From Sinomonas albida (GTDB lineage: Bacteria; Actinomycetota; Actinomycetes; Actinomycetales; Micrococcaceae), in contig NZ_SWDW01000001.1 in the NCBI RefSeq assembly GCF_004919045.1, positions 62,001-126,000 of the forward strand: DNA of 64,000 bases. The letters are read 5' to 3'. Position 1 is the stretch's first letter. Each line of letters opens with the position of its first letter. The notes beneath the pieces are model-generated. The model ran no database searches, was not told where the DNA came from, and saw only the letters and a program-made list of their open reading frames with translations. Positions 17,882 through 29,065 of this stretch are shown here, one piece after another. The translations under genes and the position numbers were made by a program.

Positions 17882-19309
17882 ATGGCCGTCGGCGTCTTCG
17901 AGCTGTTCTCAGTGGGCATCGGCCCCTCGAGCTCCCACACCGTGGGCCCCATGCGGGCCGGCGCGGTGTTCGCCCGCGAGCTGCACGAGCGCGGCCTTCT
18001 CGAGGAGGTCGCGAGCCTTCGCGTGGACCTCTACGGCTCGCTCGCCGCGACGGGCCGAGGGCACGGGACGTTCACAGCCGTGCTCCTTGGCCTCGAGGGC
18101 TTCGAGCCGGAGGAGATCCTGCCCGAGCAGGTCGAGGAGCGCCTCGGGGCCATCGCCGAGACCGGCCAGCTCAACCTCGCGGGAGGCCGAGAGCTCGAGT
18201 ACGGCGTGGAGGACATGGTCCTTCACCCCCTCACCGTCCTGCCGCGGCACACGAACGGGATGCGGTTCCGCGTCTACGGCGCGAGCGCGCCGGAGGGCGA
18301 GACGGCCGACGGCGGCGGCCCAGTCCTGCACGACGCCACCTTCTTCTCGGTGGGAGGCGGCTTCATTGTCCGGGAGGGCGAGGAGGCGGCGGCCCAGAAG
18401 GAGCTCGACGAGTCCAAGAAGGAGCTTCCGCTCCCGTTCCGCACGGCCGCCGAGCTGTTGGGCCGCTGCGCCTCGAAGGGCCTCTCGATCAGCGACATCA
18501 TGCTCGTCAACGAGAGGGCCTCGCGCACGGAGGAGGAGATCCGCGAGGGGCTCCTCCACATCTGGCGGGTCATGGAGGCGTGCGTCGAATCCAGCCTGAA
18601 GCGGGAGGGGCTCCTGCCCGGGGGACTCAAGGTCCGCCGTCGTGCGCCCGACTGGCACGAGCGGCTCCTCAAGGAGGACAAGGACCGCGACCCGATCTAC
18701 TGGCAGGAATGGGTCAACCTCATCGCGCTCGCCGTCAACGAGGAGAACGCGTCGGGCGGCCGCGTCGTCACCGCGCCGACGAACGGCGCCGCCGGGATCA
18801 TTCCCGCGGTCCTCTACTACGCGCTCAACTACGCCCCCGGGATGGACAACGCGACTCAAGCCGACAAGGACGACGTTGTGGTCCGCTTCCTCCTCGCCGC
18901 AGGCGCCGTGGGCGTGCTCTACAAGGAGCAGGCCTCGATTTCCGGCGCGGAGGTGGGCTGCCAGGGCGAGGTGGGGTCGGCGTCGTCCATGGCCGCCGCG
19001 GGGCTCGCCGAGGTCATGGGCGGCACCCCGGCCCAGGTCGAGAACGCCGCCGAGATCGCGATGGAGCACAACCTCGGCCTCACGTGCGATCCGATCGGCG
19101 GCCTCGTGCAGGTGCCGTGCATCGAGCGCAATGCGATCGCCGCGGCGAAGGCCATCAACGCCGCGAAGATGGCGCTCTGGGGGGACGGCACCCACCGGGT
19201 CTCGCTCGACGAGGTCATCGTGACCATGCGCGAAACCGGCAAGGACATGAGCAGCAAGTACAAGGAGACCGCGATGGGCGGCCTCGCCGTCAACGTCGTG
19301 GAGTGCTAG
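17882..19309 (+). CDS. sdaA: L-serine ammonia-lyase, single-chain iron-sulfur type
   Basis: This 475-residue enzyme deaminates serine to pyruvate and ammonia. It contains the N-terminal beta domain ([16 protein letters not shown] near residue 12) and the C-terminal alpha domain with conserved [15 protein letters not shown]. The cysteines Cys360 (GCQGEVG), Cys402 (TCDPIGG) and Cys413 (VPCIERN) are the expected ligands of the oxygen-sensitive [4Fe-4S] cluster. AGGAAGG precedes ATG 17882. Downstream of gcvPTH-glyA it completes a route from glycine through serine to pyruvate, although the repeat array may uncouple its expression. Confidence 0.96.
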   Translation: MAVGVFELFSVGIGPSSSHTVGPMRAGAVFARELHERGLLEEVASLRVDLYGSLAATGRGHGTFTAVLLGLEGFEPEEILPEQVEERLGAIAETGQLNLAGGRELEYGVEDMVLHPLTVLPRHTNGMRFRVYGASAPEGETADGGGPVLHDATFFSVGGGFIVREGEEAAAQKELDESKKELPLPFRTAAELLGRCASKGLSISDIMLVNERASRTEEEIREGLLHIWRVMEACVESSLKREGLLPGGLKVRRRAPDWHERLLKEDKDRDPIYWQEWVNLIALAVNEENASGGRVVTAPTNGAAGIIPAVLYYALNYAPGMDNATQADKDDVVVRFLLAAGAVGVLYKEQASISGAEVGCQGEVGSASSMAAAGLAEVMGGTPAQVENAAEIAMEHNLGLTCDPIGGLVQVPCIERNAIAAAKAINAAKMALWGDGTHRVSLDEVIVTMRETGKDMSSKYKETAMGGLAVNVVEC

Positions 19310-19351
19310 GCGAGCACGGACGACGGCGCGCGGCCGCCGCCTGCCACGGCG

Positions 19352-19912
19352 TCACCGCCGCGCATGGATGCCCTCGGAGATCTCCTCGAGCATCTTCTCG
19401 CAGAACGCCGGGAGGTCATCGGGGTTGCGCGACGTGGTGAGGCCACGGTCGGTGACGACCTCGCGGTCCACCCAGTCGGCGCCCGCATTCCGGAGGTCGG
19501 TCGAAAGCGACGGGTAGGAGGTCATCTCGCGGCCCGCCACGATCCCCGCCTCGATGAGGATCCACGGCCCGTGGCAGATAGCCGCGATGGGCTTCCGGGC
19601 GTCCGCGAAGGACCGAACCAAGGCCACCGCGAGCGATTCGAGCCGCATCCGGTCCGCGTTCACGGTCCCGCCCGGCAGCACGAGCGCGTCGAAGTCCTCG
19701 GCCCTCGCCTCGGAGAGCGGGAGGTCGACGGGGAAGGAATCCCCGTGCTCCCAGTCGTGCTGCATCGCGGTGATTCGGTCGTCCGTGGGGGAGACGAGGA
19801 CGGGGTGCCCGCCAGCCTCCTGGACCGCCCGCCAAGGCTCCGTCAGCTCCACCTGCTCGACTCCGCTGGTCAGGAGGAACGCCACTCTCTTTCCGCTGAT
19901 GTCATTAGCCAT
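19352..19912 (-). CDS. DJ-1/PfpI-family type 1 glutamine amidotransferase-like protein
   Basis: This 186-residue protein spans one class I glutamine amidotransferase fold of the PfpI/YhbO type. The nucleophile elbow is AAICHGPW with Cys113, preceded by ALVLPGGTVNADRMR. A late PDDLPAFCEKMLEE helix is also typical. Such proteins are linked to glyoxal or protein-glycation defence and general stress, but the substrate cannot be read from sequence. It is convergent with sdaA and divergent from the FemAB-like gene. Confidence 0.88.
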   Translation of the reverse strand: MANDISGKRVAFLLTSGVEQVELTEPWRAVQEAGGHPVLVSPTDDRITAMQHDWEHGDSFPVDLPLSEARAEDFDALVLPGGTVNADRMRLESLAVALVRSFADARKPIAAICHGPWILIEAGIVAGREMTSYPSLSTDLRNAGADWVDREVVTDRGLTTSRNPDDLPAFCEKMLEEISEGIHARR

Positions 19913-19963
19913 ACCCGGTCCCTACCCAGCTGGGAGGTCGTAAACCGTCCGCCGTGCGGCGAT

Positions 19964-20000
19964 TAGACTGTTTTTCGGCCCCGAGACCTCGACGAAGGGA
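19964..20000 (+). promoter_or_regulatory. -10 element and ribosome binding site that decide the FemAB-like start
   Basis: TAGACT (19964-19969) is a good -10, placing transcription start near 19976. GAAGGGA (19994-20000) lies ten bases before TTG 20011. The in-frame ATG at 19954 is upstream of the -10, so it cannot be the start on this transcript. Confidence 0.45.
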
Positions 20001-20010
20001 TGCAGCCCCC

Positions 20011-21090
20011 TTGAGCAGCTTTACCGCGCGTTTCGCGACCCCGGATGAGATCGAGAGCTGGGACGAGCACGTCACGGCCAATCCGAACGGCGGAAATCTG
20101 CTCCAGTCGGCGGCGTTCGCCGCCGTCAAGCAGAACTTCGGCTGGGACGTCCGCTACCTCGTCCTCGAGAGTGGCGGGACTTCGAGCTACAACCTCGTGC
20201 TCGAGAAGTCGTTCCCCGTGCTCGGCCGCCTGTGGTACCTCATCAAGGGCCCGGATGTCGCGTCGGTCCAGGACGTTCCGCCTGCGCTCGAGGCCATCAA
20301 GGAGTTCGCGGCGAGCGAGCGCCTGCGGGTCTTCGCGATCAAGATCGAGCCGGACATCGTGGACTCCGAGGAAGCCCGTGCGGTCCTTGCCGGTGCGGGC
20401 CTCGTGAAGTCGTTCAACCTTCAGCCGAACGATTCGACGGCACTGCTCGACATCAGCCCTGAGCCGAATCAGCTCCTGCGCAACCTCCATTCGCGGGGCC
20501 GCAACGCCGTGCGCCGCGCGGAGCGCGAGGGCGTCCGCGTCGAGGTGGCCGAGCCGACGCTCGAGAACTACCGGACCATGCACGCGCTCATGACCGGCAC
20601 GCTCACCACGAAGTCCCGCAACGGCGCCCAGGTCCGCAGCTTCGAGTACTACCGGCAGTTCTGGACCGAGTTCACGTCGCGGGGGCAGGGCCGCCTGTAC
20701 TTCGTCTACGAGAACGGGCGCCCCTCAGTCGGCGCGTTCGTGATCAACTACGGCCGCAAGGGCACGTACAAGGACGGCGGCTCCCTCCAGAAGCGGACGC
20801 AGTACGGAGATTCGCATCTGGTCCAGTGGACCGCGATCCAGGACGTCAAGGCACTCGGGTGCACCGAATACGATTTCTGCGGTACCCCGCCCGCGGCCCA
20901 GCTCAAGGACTCCTCGCACCCCTTCCACGGGCTCGGCCTCTTCAAGACCTCCTTCTCGAAGACGGTCACCGACTTCGTGGGCGTGTGGGACTACGTGATT
21001 GACTCGACCCGTTACAGGGCGTGGAACACGGCGGGCGAGCGTGTAGCGCGTCAGCTCTACACGCGCCGCACGGGCCAGCAGTTTTACTGA
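20011..21090 (+). CDS. FemAB-like peptidoglycan bridge aminoacyltransferase
   Basis: This 359-residue protein has the two-lobed GNAT fold of Fem/MurM/VanK-type transferases, which add amino acids from aminoacyl-tRNA to lipid II cross-bridges. Visible hallmarks are NPNGGNLLQSAAFAAVKQ near residue 25, YLIKGPDV near residue 75, and the second-lobe stretch YKDGGSLQKRTQYGDSHLVQW near 250. EYDFCGTPP follows near 290. The start is TTG at 20011, chosen from the promoter and Shine-Dalgarno positions. The protein lacks a long coiled-coil insertion. The transferred amino acid cannot be predicted. It may act on the peptide bridge characteristic of Micrococcaceae peptidoglycan. Confidence 0.85.
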   Translation: MSSFTARFATPDEIESWDEHVTANPNGGNLLQSAAFAAVKQNFGWDVRYLVLESGGTSSYNLVLEKSFPVLGRLWYLIKGPDVASVQDVPPALEAIKEFAASERLRVFAIKIEPDIVDSEEARAVLAGAGLVKSFNLQPNDSTALLDISPEPNQLLRNLHSRGRNAVRRAEREGVRVEVAEPTLENYRTMHALMTGTLTTKSRNGAQVRSFEYYRQFWTEFTSRGQGRLYFVYENGRPSVGAFVINYGRKGTYKDGGSLQKRTQYGDSHLVQWTAIQDVKALGCTEYDFCGTPPAAQLKDSSHPFHGLGLFKTSFSKTVTDFVGVWDYVIDSTRYRAWNTAGERVARQLYTRRTGQQFY

Positions 21091-21161
21091 GTTGTTGTTT
21101 TACTGACCCGCGAGGCGGGGGAAAGTAGTCAGGCGTGGGAGTCGACAGGCGCGCCGGAAAC

Positions 21162-22832
21162 ATGGCCGACGAACGTAAGCCGGACGGGGCGGTGACACCG
21201 CCGAGCGTCCAAGAACAGACGACGCCGGGCGGGGCACCCAGCTTCCCCGGGCCGATCACGCCGGGCGGGCGCGCGCCGTCGGACGCTGCGGAGCTGACGA
21301 CGGCGGATGGGTCGCCCAGCCTGCCGGACCAACCCGCAGCGTCCGGGCCCCTCCACACGCTGCCGCTTCCCGTGGGGCAGTTCGGCGAGACGCCGCTCAC
21401 GAAGCCCATCCCGCCCGCCCAGGTGCGGACCAACGCCGCGGCCGTGCGCGTGCTGCGGCGGCTCATCTCGGGCGAGAACCCTCCGACGGCGCCGCTCACC
21501 ATCGTGGACCGGCTGGCCGGCAGCCCGTACGCAAACCCGCGGATCCAAGTGAGCCAAGTCGACGAGTCGGCCCGCCGCACGCTCGACTTCACGCTCCTCC
21601 TTGCCGAGACGATGTTCCGGTACGGCGCGGGCGCCCTCGAGGTCGAGGCCTCGATGATCGCGGTGACGGCAGCCCTCGGGCTCCAGCACGTCGAGGTGGA
21701 CATCACGAACCAGTCGATCGCCATCAACTACTCGCCGCGAGATCAGACGCCCATCACCCTCCTGCGCGTGGTGCGTTCGTGGACGAGCAACTACGCCGGG
21801 CTCTCGCTCGTGCACCAGCTCGTGAGCGAGATCGCCGCGGGAGGCGTTGGACGCGACGAGGCGATGCGGCGTCTCCAGGCCATCACGCGCCGCGCGAAGC
21901 CGTTCCCCAAGTGGGCCGTGACGGCCGCGTACTCGCTGTTCGCCGCGCTGTTCGTCGGCGTGCTCGGGGGCGGTCCCATGGCGTCGCTCGTGGCCTTCGT
22001 AAGCAACCTCGGCGTCTCGCTCGTGAGCCGCGCGATGGGCCGGATGCGCGTCCCGGACTTCTTCGCCACGCTCGCAAGTGCCTTCCTCGTGACCCTTTTC
22101 GCGCTGCTCATGTTCTGGGCCAAGGTCACGATCTCCCCGGCGATCGTCGTGGTGGGCGGGATCCTGCTGCTCCTGCCGACGTCACGGCTCGTCTCCGCGA
22201 CGCAGGACGCCATCAACGGCTTTCCGGTGACCGCCGCGGGCCGGTATCTCTCAGCGTTCCTGACGTTCGCGGCGCTCGTCGCGGGCATCGCGGTCGCGTT
22301 CCTCGTCGGGCAGCTGTTGGGCGTGTCCCGGATCGACGTCACGGAGACGTTCCCGCCCGCCTATCCGTATTGGGTCCAGGTGCTGCTCATCGCGACGTCG
22401 GTCATGGCCATCGCGGTGACGGAGCAGACGTCCAGGCGCCTCGTGCTGCCCACGGCCTTCGTGGGCCTCGTCGGCTACCTCGCGCTCACGGGCGCCCAGG
22501 CCCTCGGCGTCGGCGACCGCATCGCGCCGGCCGCGAGCGCCGTCGTCATCGGTTTCCTCGCGCGGATCATTGCGCTGCGGATGGGGGCACCGCAGCTCGT
22601 GGTCGCGGTGCCCGCGGCGCTCATCCTGCTGCCCGGTCTCACGATCTTCCGGTCGATGTACGTCGCGACGCTCGATTCGACGCAGACGGCCGCCGGCGCG
22701 GGCGGGATGCTCGCGGCCATGGCGATCATCCTCGGGGCGGCCGCCGGCGTGGTGCTCGGGGATCACCTCGCGCGGCCGTTCACGCGCAGCGCGGGCGGGG
22801 TGGAGCGCCGCCGCCGGACGGTCCGCCGCTAG
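21162..22832 (+). CDS. ThrE-like threonine/serine exporter family protein
   Basis: This 556-residue membrane protein matches the threonine/serine exporter (ThrE, DUF1212 plus DUF3815) family. An N-terminal cytoplasmic domain follows a Pro/Gly/Thr-rich disordered stretch of about 85 residues and includes RRTLDFTLLLAETMFRYGAGALEVE near 140. About ten membrane helices follow from residue 250. The family exports Thr and Ser with the proton motive force. ATG 21162 is the likely start, but a GTG at 21135 is possible because no strong ribosome binding site decides. An exporter of serine near sdaA and glyA fits serine homeostasis, though the link is only positional. Confidence 0.85.
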   Translation: MADERKPDGAVTPPSVQEQTTPGGAPSFPGPITPGGRAPSDAAELTTADGSPSLPDQPAASGPLHTLPLPVGQFGETPLTKPIPPAQVRTNAAAVRVLRRLISGENPPTAPLTIVDRLAGSPYANPRIQVSQVDESARRTLDFTLLLAETMFRYGAGALEVEASMIAVTAALGLQHVEVDITNQSIAINYSPRDQTPITLLRVVRSWTSNYAGLSLVHQLVSEIAAGGVGRDEAMRRLQAITRRAKPFPKWAVTAAYSLFAALFVGVLGGGPMASLVAFVSNLGVSLVSRAMGRMRVPDFFATLASAFLVTLFALLMFWAKVTISPAIVVVGGILLLLPTSRLVSATQDAINGFPVTAAGRYLSAFLTFAALVAGIAVAFLVGQLLGVSRIDVTETFPPAYPYWVQVLLIATSVMAIAVTEQTSRRLVLPTAFVGLVGYLALTGAQALGVGDRIAPAASAVVIGFLARIIALRMGAPQLVVAVPAALILLPGLTIFRSMYVATLDSTQTAAGAGGMLAAMAIILGAAAGVVLGDHLARPFTRSAGGVERRRRTVRR

Positions 22833-22874
22833 CCACCCCAGCCGGTTGCTGGCGGGGACAGGCCCGAACGAGGG

Positions 22875-23720
22875 TCAGATCTGGCCGACCGGGAGCTTCT
22901 TCTCGGCCTGGAACTGGTCCTCGGCGCGTCCGTGGGCCCAGTAGCCCGAGAGCGAGAGCTGCTTGCGCGGCAGGTCCCGCTGCTTGAAGACCGCGCGGAG
23001 CTCCTTCATCGCGCCCCGCTCGCCGTGTGCAAAGACGCTCGGGCTGCCGGCGGGCCACTCCGCCTCGGCGATGGCCTCGGCCAGAACGAGCGTCTCGCCG
23101 GCGCGCTCGCCGTCCCGCGAGAGCCACCGGATGTCGATTCCCTCGGGCGCCGTGAGCTCGGGCGCGTCAGCGGCCGAGCCGATCTCAAGGAACGCGACCC
23201 CCTTCGCGTCCTCTGGCAGCGCCTCGAGGGCGGCCGCGATCGCGGGCAGCGCCGACTCGTCGCCGGCAAAGAGGTGCCACTTGGCCTTCGGATCGGGGGA
23301 GTAGCCTCCACCGGGACCCGTCGCCACGAGACGGTCGCCCTGCTTGGCCGCCGCGGCCCACGGCCCGGCGATGCCCTCGTCGCCGTGCACCACGAAGTCG
23401 ATCGCGAGCTCGCGCGCCGCGGCGTCGAATGAGCGAACCGTATACGTGCGGCTCACGGGCCACTGCTCGCGCGGGAGCGACTCCTTGAGCGCGCCCAGAT
23501 CCACGGGACCCTCGGGCCACGCCCCGCCCGGCAGGGCGTTGGGGAAGGCGATCTTGACGTACTTGTCGGTGAATCCGTTGTCCTCGAACGCGTCGAAACC
23601 CGGACCGCCGGCCACGACGCGCACGAGGTGCGGCGTGAGCCATTCAGTCCGCGAGACGACGAGATCAAGCGTCGGGCGGGGCCTTTTGGCAGGTGCCGCG
23701 GTCGTGGTGGCTGAAGTCAT
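22875..23720 (-). CDS. siderophore-interacting protein (NAD(P)H-dependent ferric-siderophore reductase)
   Basis: This 281-residue flavoprotein belongs to the SIP/ViuB family, which reduces ferric siderophores in the cytoplasm to release iron. It shows an N-terminal FAD-binding barrel (SRTYTVRSFDAAARELAIDF with the RTYTVR flavin motif near residue 92) and a C-terminal NAD(P)H-binding domain (LFAGDESALPAIAAALEAL near 150, FAHGERGAMKEL near 235). ATG 23720 is preceded by TAGGCT seven bases upstream, so the mRNA is probably leaderless. GGTTAGGCT there is half of an IdeR box, hinting at iron control. It is followed by ung's opposite end with an 18-bp gap. Confidence 0.9.
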   Translation of the reverse strand: MTSATTTAAPAKRPRPTLDLVVSRTEWLTPHLVRVVAGGPGFDAFEDNGFTDKYVKIAFPNALPGGAWPEGPVDLGALKESLPREQWPVSRTYTVRSFDAAARELAIDFVVHGDEGIAGPWAAAAKQGDRLVATGPGGGYSPDPKAKWHLFAGDESALPAIAAALEALPEDAKGVAFLEIGSAADAPELTAPEGIDIRWLSRDGERAGETLVLAEAIAEAEWPAGSPSVFAHGERGAMKELRAVFKQRDLPRKQLSLSGYWAHGRAEDQFQAEKKLPVGQI

Positions 23721-23738
23721 GCGGTCCAGCCTAACCGT

Positions 23739-24539
23739 TCACGCCCACGCGATCGGGGACGCACCTTGCTCTGCGAGCAGCGAGTTGGCGGTGCTGAACG
23801 GCCGTGAGCCGAAGAACCCCCGGGACGCGCTCAGCGGCGAGGGGTGGGCCGTCGCGATGACGGACGTCGCGCCGAGAAGGGGGCGCAGCGACTGGGCATC
23901 CCTGCCCCACAGGATCGCCACGAGCGGGAGTCCACGGCCGACGACGGCGCGCACCGCCGCGTCCGTCACAGCCTCCCAGCCCGCTCGCCGGTGCGCCGCC
24001 GATTCGCCGGCCCGCACGGTGAGCACTCGGTTGAGCAGGAGCACGCCCTGGACGGCCCACGCGGTGAGGTCGCCGTCGGCCGGCGCGCACCCGACGTCGT
24101 CCGTGAGCTCGCGGAAGATGTTCGCGAGACTGCGCGGCAGCGGCCGCACGCCCGCGGCGACGGAGAAGCTCAGGCCCATGGCGTGTCCCGGCGTCGGATA
24201 CGGGTCCTGGCCGACAATGAGCACCTTGACGGCGGAGAGCGGCTCGCGGAAGGCTCGGAGGACGGCGTCCGGGGGAGGGAGGACGTTGGCGCCGCCCTCC
24301 GCGTCGGCGGCCGCGGTGCGCAGGGCGTGGCGGAGCTCGCCCTCGACCGGGGCGAGTGCGTGGGCCCACTCGGGGTGGACGAGGGCCGCGAGGGGAGCCT
24401 CGGCCATCTCGGCGAGACGCGCGGCGGTCTCCTCGGGCCCGGGGGCCGCCCCGGCCCCAGCCTCGGCCCGCGCGGCTGCGCCGCCGGACCCGCGGGGGCC
24501 AGAGGGTGGAGTTGGGAGCTCGAACAGGGGCTCGGTCAC
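23739..24539 (-). CDS. ung: uracil-DNA glycosylase, family 1
   Basis: Ung removes uracil from DNA to start base-excision repair. The 266-residue product has the water-activating motif [17 protein letters not shown] near residue 110 and the catalytic-loop [18 protein letters not shown] near 230. GTG 24539 was chosen because the conserved domain begins near residue 45 and the upstream frame runs into non-coding sequence. The N-terminal 40 residues are Pro/Ala/Gly-rich and probably disordered. The gene lies upstream of the siderophore reductase gene on the same strand, separated by 18 bp. Confidence 0.94.
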   Translation of the reverse strand: MTEPLFELPTPPSGPRGSGGAAARAEAGAGAAPGPEETAARLAEMAEAPLAALVHPEWAHALAPVEGELRHALRTAAADAEGGANVLPPPDAVLRAFREPLSAVKVLIVGQDPYPTPGHAMGLSFSVAAGVRPLPRSLANIFRELTDDVGCAPADGDLTAWAVQGVLLLNRVLTVRAGESAAHRRAGWEAVTDAAVRAVVGRGLPLVAILWGRDAQSLRPLLGATSVIATAHPSPLSASRGFFGSRPFSTANSLLAEQGASPIAWA

Positions 24540-24663
24540 GCGCCTCAGTCTTCCAGAGCCTCGCGGGGACGACGAATGACAAGCGTGTAGTTCGCTCCTA
24601 CACTGGTTTGAGCCGGTACGCGGTGAAGCCGACACGGAGGAATCCAGTCGAAGGGAGTGGCGC

Positions 24664-24972
24664 ATGGGCGCAGCCGAGGCACTCGAGCCAGAGCACGGCG
24701 GGGAAAGCCGGCCGGCAGACGCGGGGCTCACCGAGCGAGAGGTCGAGATCCTGGCCCTCGAGCGCAACTGGTGGAAGTACGCGGGCGCCAAGGAACAGGC
24801 CATCCGCGAGCTCTTCGATCTCTCTGCGACGCACTACTATCAGCTGCTCAATGGACTGATCGACACTGAGGCCGCGCTGGCCCACGATCCAATGCTGGTC
24901 AAGAGGTTGCGTAGACTAAGGACGTCGCGTCAGCGCGCACGGACGGCTCGTCGCCTGGGCGGCAGTGCCTGA
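24664..24972 (+). CDS. DUF3263 family protein
   Basis: This 102-residue protein contains the short actinobacterial DUF3263 domain ([21 protein letters not shown], then [20 protein letters not shown]). The pattern is helix-turn-helix-like, and the basic C-terminus ([15 protein letters not shown]) could bind nucleic acid. Its function is not established. A GGGAG ribosome binding site precedes ATG 24664. It is followed after 50 bp by the LytR_C protein, a conserved actinobacterial pairing as far as I recall, which I cannot verify here. Confidence 0.85.
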   Translation: MGAAEALEPEHGGESRPADAGLTEREVEILALERNWWKYAGAKEQAIRELFDLSATHYYQLLNGLIDTEAALAHDPMLVKRLRRLRTSRQRARTARRLGGSA

Positions 24973-25022
24973 GCCTGCCGCGGTCCCCCCTAGCTGAGCA
25001 TTCGACGAGGACTCTTCACGCC

Positions 25023-25616
25023 ATGAGCCACTACCCCCGCGACGAATTCGATGATGTGCCCGAGGCCCCGCGCCGCCAGGGCGTGCATCGCACGAAGGGC
25101 GCCGTCGAGAGCGGCCGCCGGGGCATTGGCGGTGTGATCATTGCTGCGGCCATTGTCGTGATCCTCGTCGCAGCCGCCCTCTTCATCGTCCCCAAGCTCC
25201 TCGGCTCGTCCGCGACGACGGGGCCGACGGCGGGCGGGTCGTCCTCGGCCCCTGCCCCGGCCGCGCCCTCGGCGACGCCGACCCCCACGACGGCGCCGTC
25301 GTCCACCCCCACCCCCACGCAGTCGGCGCCCGTGCAGGCTGACAAGACCCTCGCGGTCGGCATCTACAACGCGACAAGCACCGCGGGCCTCGGCAACCGC
25401 GCCGCGACCGCGGCGCGCAACGCGGGCTGGACCGTGGGCGGCGTGGGCAACTGGACCGGATCGCCGGTCTCCTCATCGGTCGTGTTCTACAAGGACGCGA
25501 GCCAGAAGGCGTCCGCCCAGGCCCTCGCGGCGGATCTCGGCATCGCGACAGTGCTGCAGGCGCAGCAGCTCGGCTACCCCCTCGCGGCCGTCGTCGGGCC
25601 GGGGTACACGGGCTAG
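25023..25616 (+). CDS. LytR C-terminal domain (LytR_C) membrane protein
   Basis: This 197-residue protein has a cytoplasmic N-terminus of about 35 residues, one membrane helix near 36-60 (GVIIAAAIVVILVAAALF), and a Thr/Pro/Ser-rich stalk. An extracytoplasmic LytR_C domain follows from about residue 108 (LAVGIYNATSTAGLGNRAA to YPLAAVVGPGYTG). LytR_C domains accompany LytR-CpsA-Psr cell-wall ligases but also occur alone. No catalytic LCP domain is present. The stop codon shares a base with the GTG of the next gene (TAGTG), indicating an operon. Confidence 0.87.
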   Translation: MSHYPRDEFDDVPEAPRRQGVHRTKGAVESGRRGIGGVIIAAAIVVILVAAALFIVPKLLGSSATTGPTAGGSSSAPAPAAPSATPTPTTAPSSTPTPTQSAPVQADKTLAVGIYNATSTAGLGNRAATAARNAGWTVGGVGNWTGSPVSSSVVFYKDASQKASAQALAADLGIATVLQAQQLGYPLAAVVGPGYTG

Positions 25617-26890
25617 TGACGTCCCGTTCCCGGCTCGCCCGTCCCGCGCCTCGGCGCGGGACACTTGCCGCGGTCGCGGCGGGGCTGGCCGTGGGGCTCG
25701 CGGCGTGCGGCGCCGGGGCCGGGAACGCCCGGCTCGCGCACACCGAGGCGTCGGGCGACGGCGTGCTGCGCGTCGGCCTGCTCCTCGACAACTCGGGGAG
25801 TCAGGTCTATCTCAACGACGCCCAGCGGGCGGCGGTCGAGCTCGCGGTCCAGCAGGCCAACCTCGCCGGCGGCCACAAGGGCCGGCCGATCGAGCTCATC
25901 CCTCCCGCGCCGTCGACGGACACCGCGGAAGCCGCGCGGCAGCTCGTCGCGGCGAAGGCGGACGTGGTCATCGGCCCCACCGACTCGAGCCACGCCGCGG
26001 GCGCGATCGACGTGCTCGACAAGGCCAAGACGGTCCTCATCTCGCCCGCCAACTTCGACGACGAGCTCTCCAACTACCCGAGCGGCGGGTACTACTTCCG
26101 GACCTCGCCGACCGAGTCGTCGGAAGGCGCGGCCCTCGCGGCGGTCGCGAAGTCCGGGAACGCGAAGCGCGTCGCGGTGCTGCGGCAGAAGGGCTCGTAC
26201 GGTCAAGTGGTGGGAGGCGTCGCGTCGTCGTCCGCGACGGCCTCCGGCATGGCGGAAGCCGGCAGCGGCGAATTCACCGGGCACGACGCGCGGGCGGCAG
26301 CCTCCGCGGCGCTCGCCGCGGGGGCCGACGCCGTCATCGTCGTCGCGCGGGACGATCCCCAGGCGGTCCTCGCCCAGGTGCACGACGCCGGGGTCCCCGG
26401 CTCGAAGCTCGTGCTCTCTGACGGGCTCATCGCAAAGTACGCCTCTGGCCTCGCGAGCGGCGCTCTCGATGGGGCGCGCGGCCTCGTGCCCGGGCTCTAC
26501 CCGAGCGCGGCCTTCCAGACGGACATGCTCAAGCAGGCGCCCAGCCTCATCGACATGACGTTCGCCCCCGAGGCGTACGATGCGGCGGCCCTCGCGATCC
26601 TCGCCGCGGGAGCCGCGCAGGACGACGGCGGCCCCTCCATCGCGTCGCACCTCATCGCCGTTTCGGGCGGCACGCCCGGTGTCACGGATCCAGGCAAGCG
26701 CCAGAAGTGCACTGTCCTGGCAGACTGCCTCGCCCTCGAGTCGAAGGGCACGCCCATCGACTACGACGGCCAGTCAGGGCTCATCGCGTTCGACCAGGAT
26801 GGGGGCGTCACGACCGCGAACTTCACCGTCTTCCGGTACAGCGCGGACAACACCGCGCGGCAGGCGGGCACCCAAGCCGTGGCGCGCTGA
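25616..26890 (+). CDS. ABC-type substrate-binding lipoprotein, type 1 periplasmic fold
   Basis: This 424-residue protein starts with a basic n-region and a lipobox (VGLAAC, Cys near residue 32). It then has a type 1 periplasmic-binding fold of the branched-chain amino-acid receptor class: VLRVGLLLDNSGSQVYLNDAQ, VVIGPTDSSHAAG, and SGGYYFRTSPTES near 155-165. Residues DYDGQSGLIAFDQDGG near 375 are typical of the second lobe. No permease or ATPase is adjacent, so it is an orphan receptor. Its coupling to a LytR_C gene by an overlapping stop and start suggests an envelope-related sensing role rather than simple uptake, which is inference. Confidence 0.83.
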   Translation: MTSRSRLARPAPRRGTLAAVAAGLAVGLAACGAGAGNARLAHTEASGDGVLRVGLLLDNSGSQVYLNDAQRAAVELAVQQANLAGGHKGRPIELIPPAPSTDTAEAARQLVAAKADVVIGPTDSSHAAGAIDVLDKAKTVLISPANFDDELSNYPSGGYYFRTSPTESSEGAALAAVAKSGNAKRVAVLRQKGSYGQVVGGVASSSATASGMAEAGSGEFTGHDARAAASAALAAGADAVIVVARDDPQAVLAQVHDAGVPGSKLVLSDGLIAKYASGLASGALDGARGLVPGLYPSAAFQTDMLKQAPSLIDMTFAPEAYDAAALAILAAGAAQDDGGPSIASHLIAVSGGTPGVTDPGKRQKCTVLADCLALESKGTPIDYDGQSGLIAFDQDGGVTTANFTVFRYSADNTARQAGTQAVAR

Positions 26891-26928
26891 GTTCTGGGCT
26901 TCGCAACCGGCAGAACCCGAGCTGCGCG

Positions 26929-28792
<1,864 letters not shown>

Positions 28793-28825
28793 CCCACACC
28801 CACCCACCCACCCACCCCCACACAC

Positions 28826-29040
28826 CGTTTCGGGTACAGATAATCCGGCCCAGGAGCGTTTCGGGTACAGATAATCCGGCCCAGGAGCGTTTCGGGTACA
28901 GATAATCCGGCTCAGTAGTGTTTCGGGTACGCGAGACGGGTTGTGAAGCACGACGGCGGGGTCCCCACTTAGGTGGGGGCCCCGCCGCTTTTCGTTTCGG
29001 GTACAGATACTCGACCCCACAGCAGACTCGGGTACAGGCG
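28826..29040 (+). repeat. plus-orientation CGTTTCGGGTACAG repeat array after groEL
   Basis: Three 31-bp tandem copies start at 28826, 28857 and 28888, each opening CGTTTCGGGTACAG. A partial fourth copy is at about 28919, and two more cores lie beyond the terminator (about 28994 and 29026). There is no variable spacer between copies, so this is not a CRISPR array. It starts 33 bases after the groEL stop, within the 3' part of that transcript. Confidence 0.85.
28953..28992 (+). terminator. rho-independent terminator after groEL
   Basis: GCGGGGTCCCCAC and GTGGGGGCCCCGC form a long GC stem with a short loop, followed by CTTTTCG. It is the best intrinsic terminator for groEL and is set among the repeat copies, about 160 bases after the stop codon. 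Confidence 0.75.
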
Positions 29041-29065
29041 CTCTGCAGAGAGGGCCGGGGTGGGG

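Noticed and set aside
19954-20010. ATG at 19954 as start of the FemAB-like gene
   Set aside because: The -10 TAGACT lies downstream of it (19964), and the conserved domain begins after TTG 20011, which has a spaced ribosome binding site.
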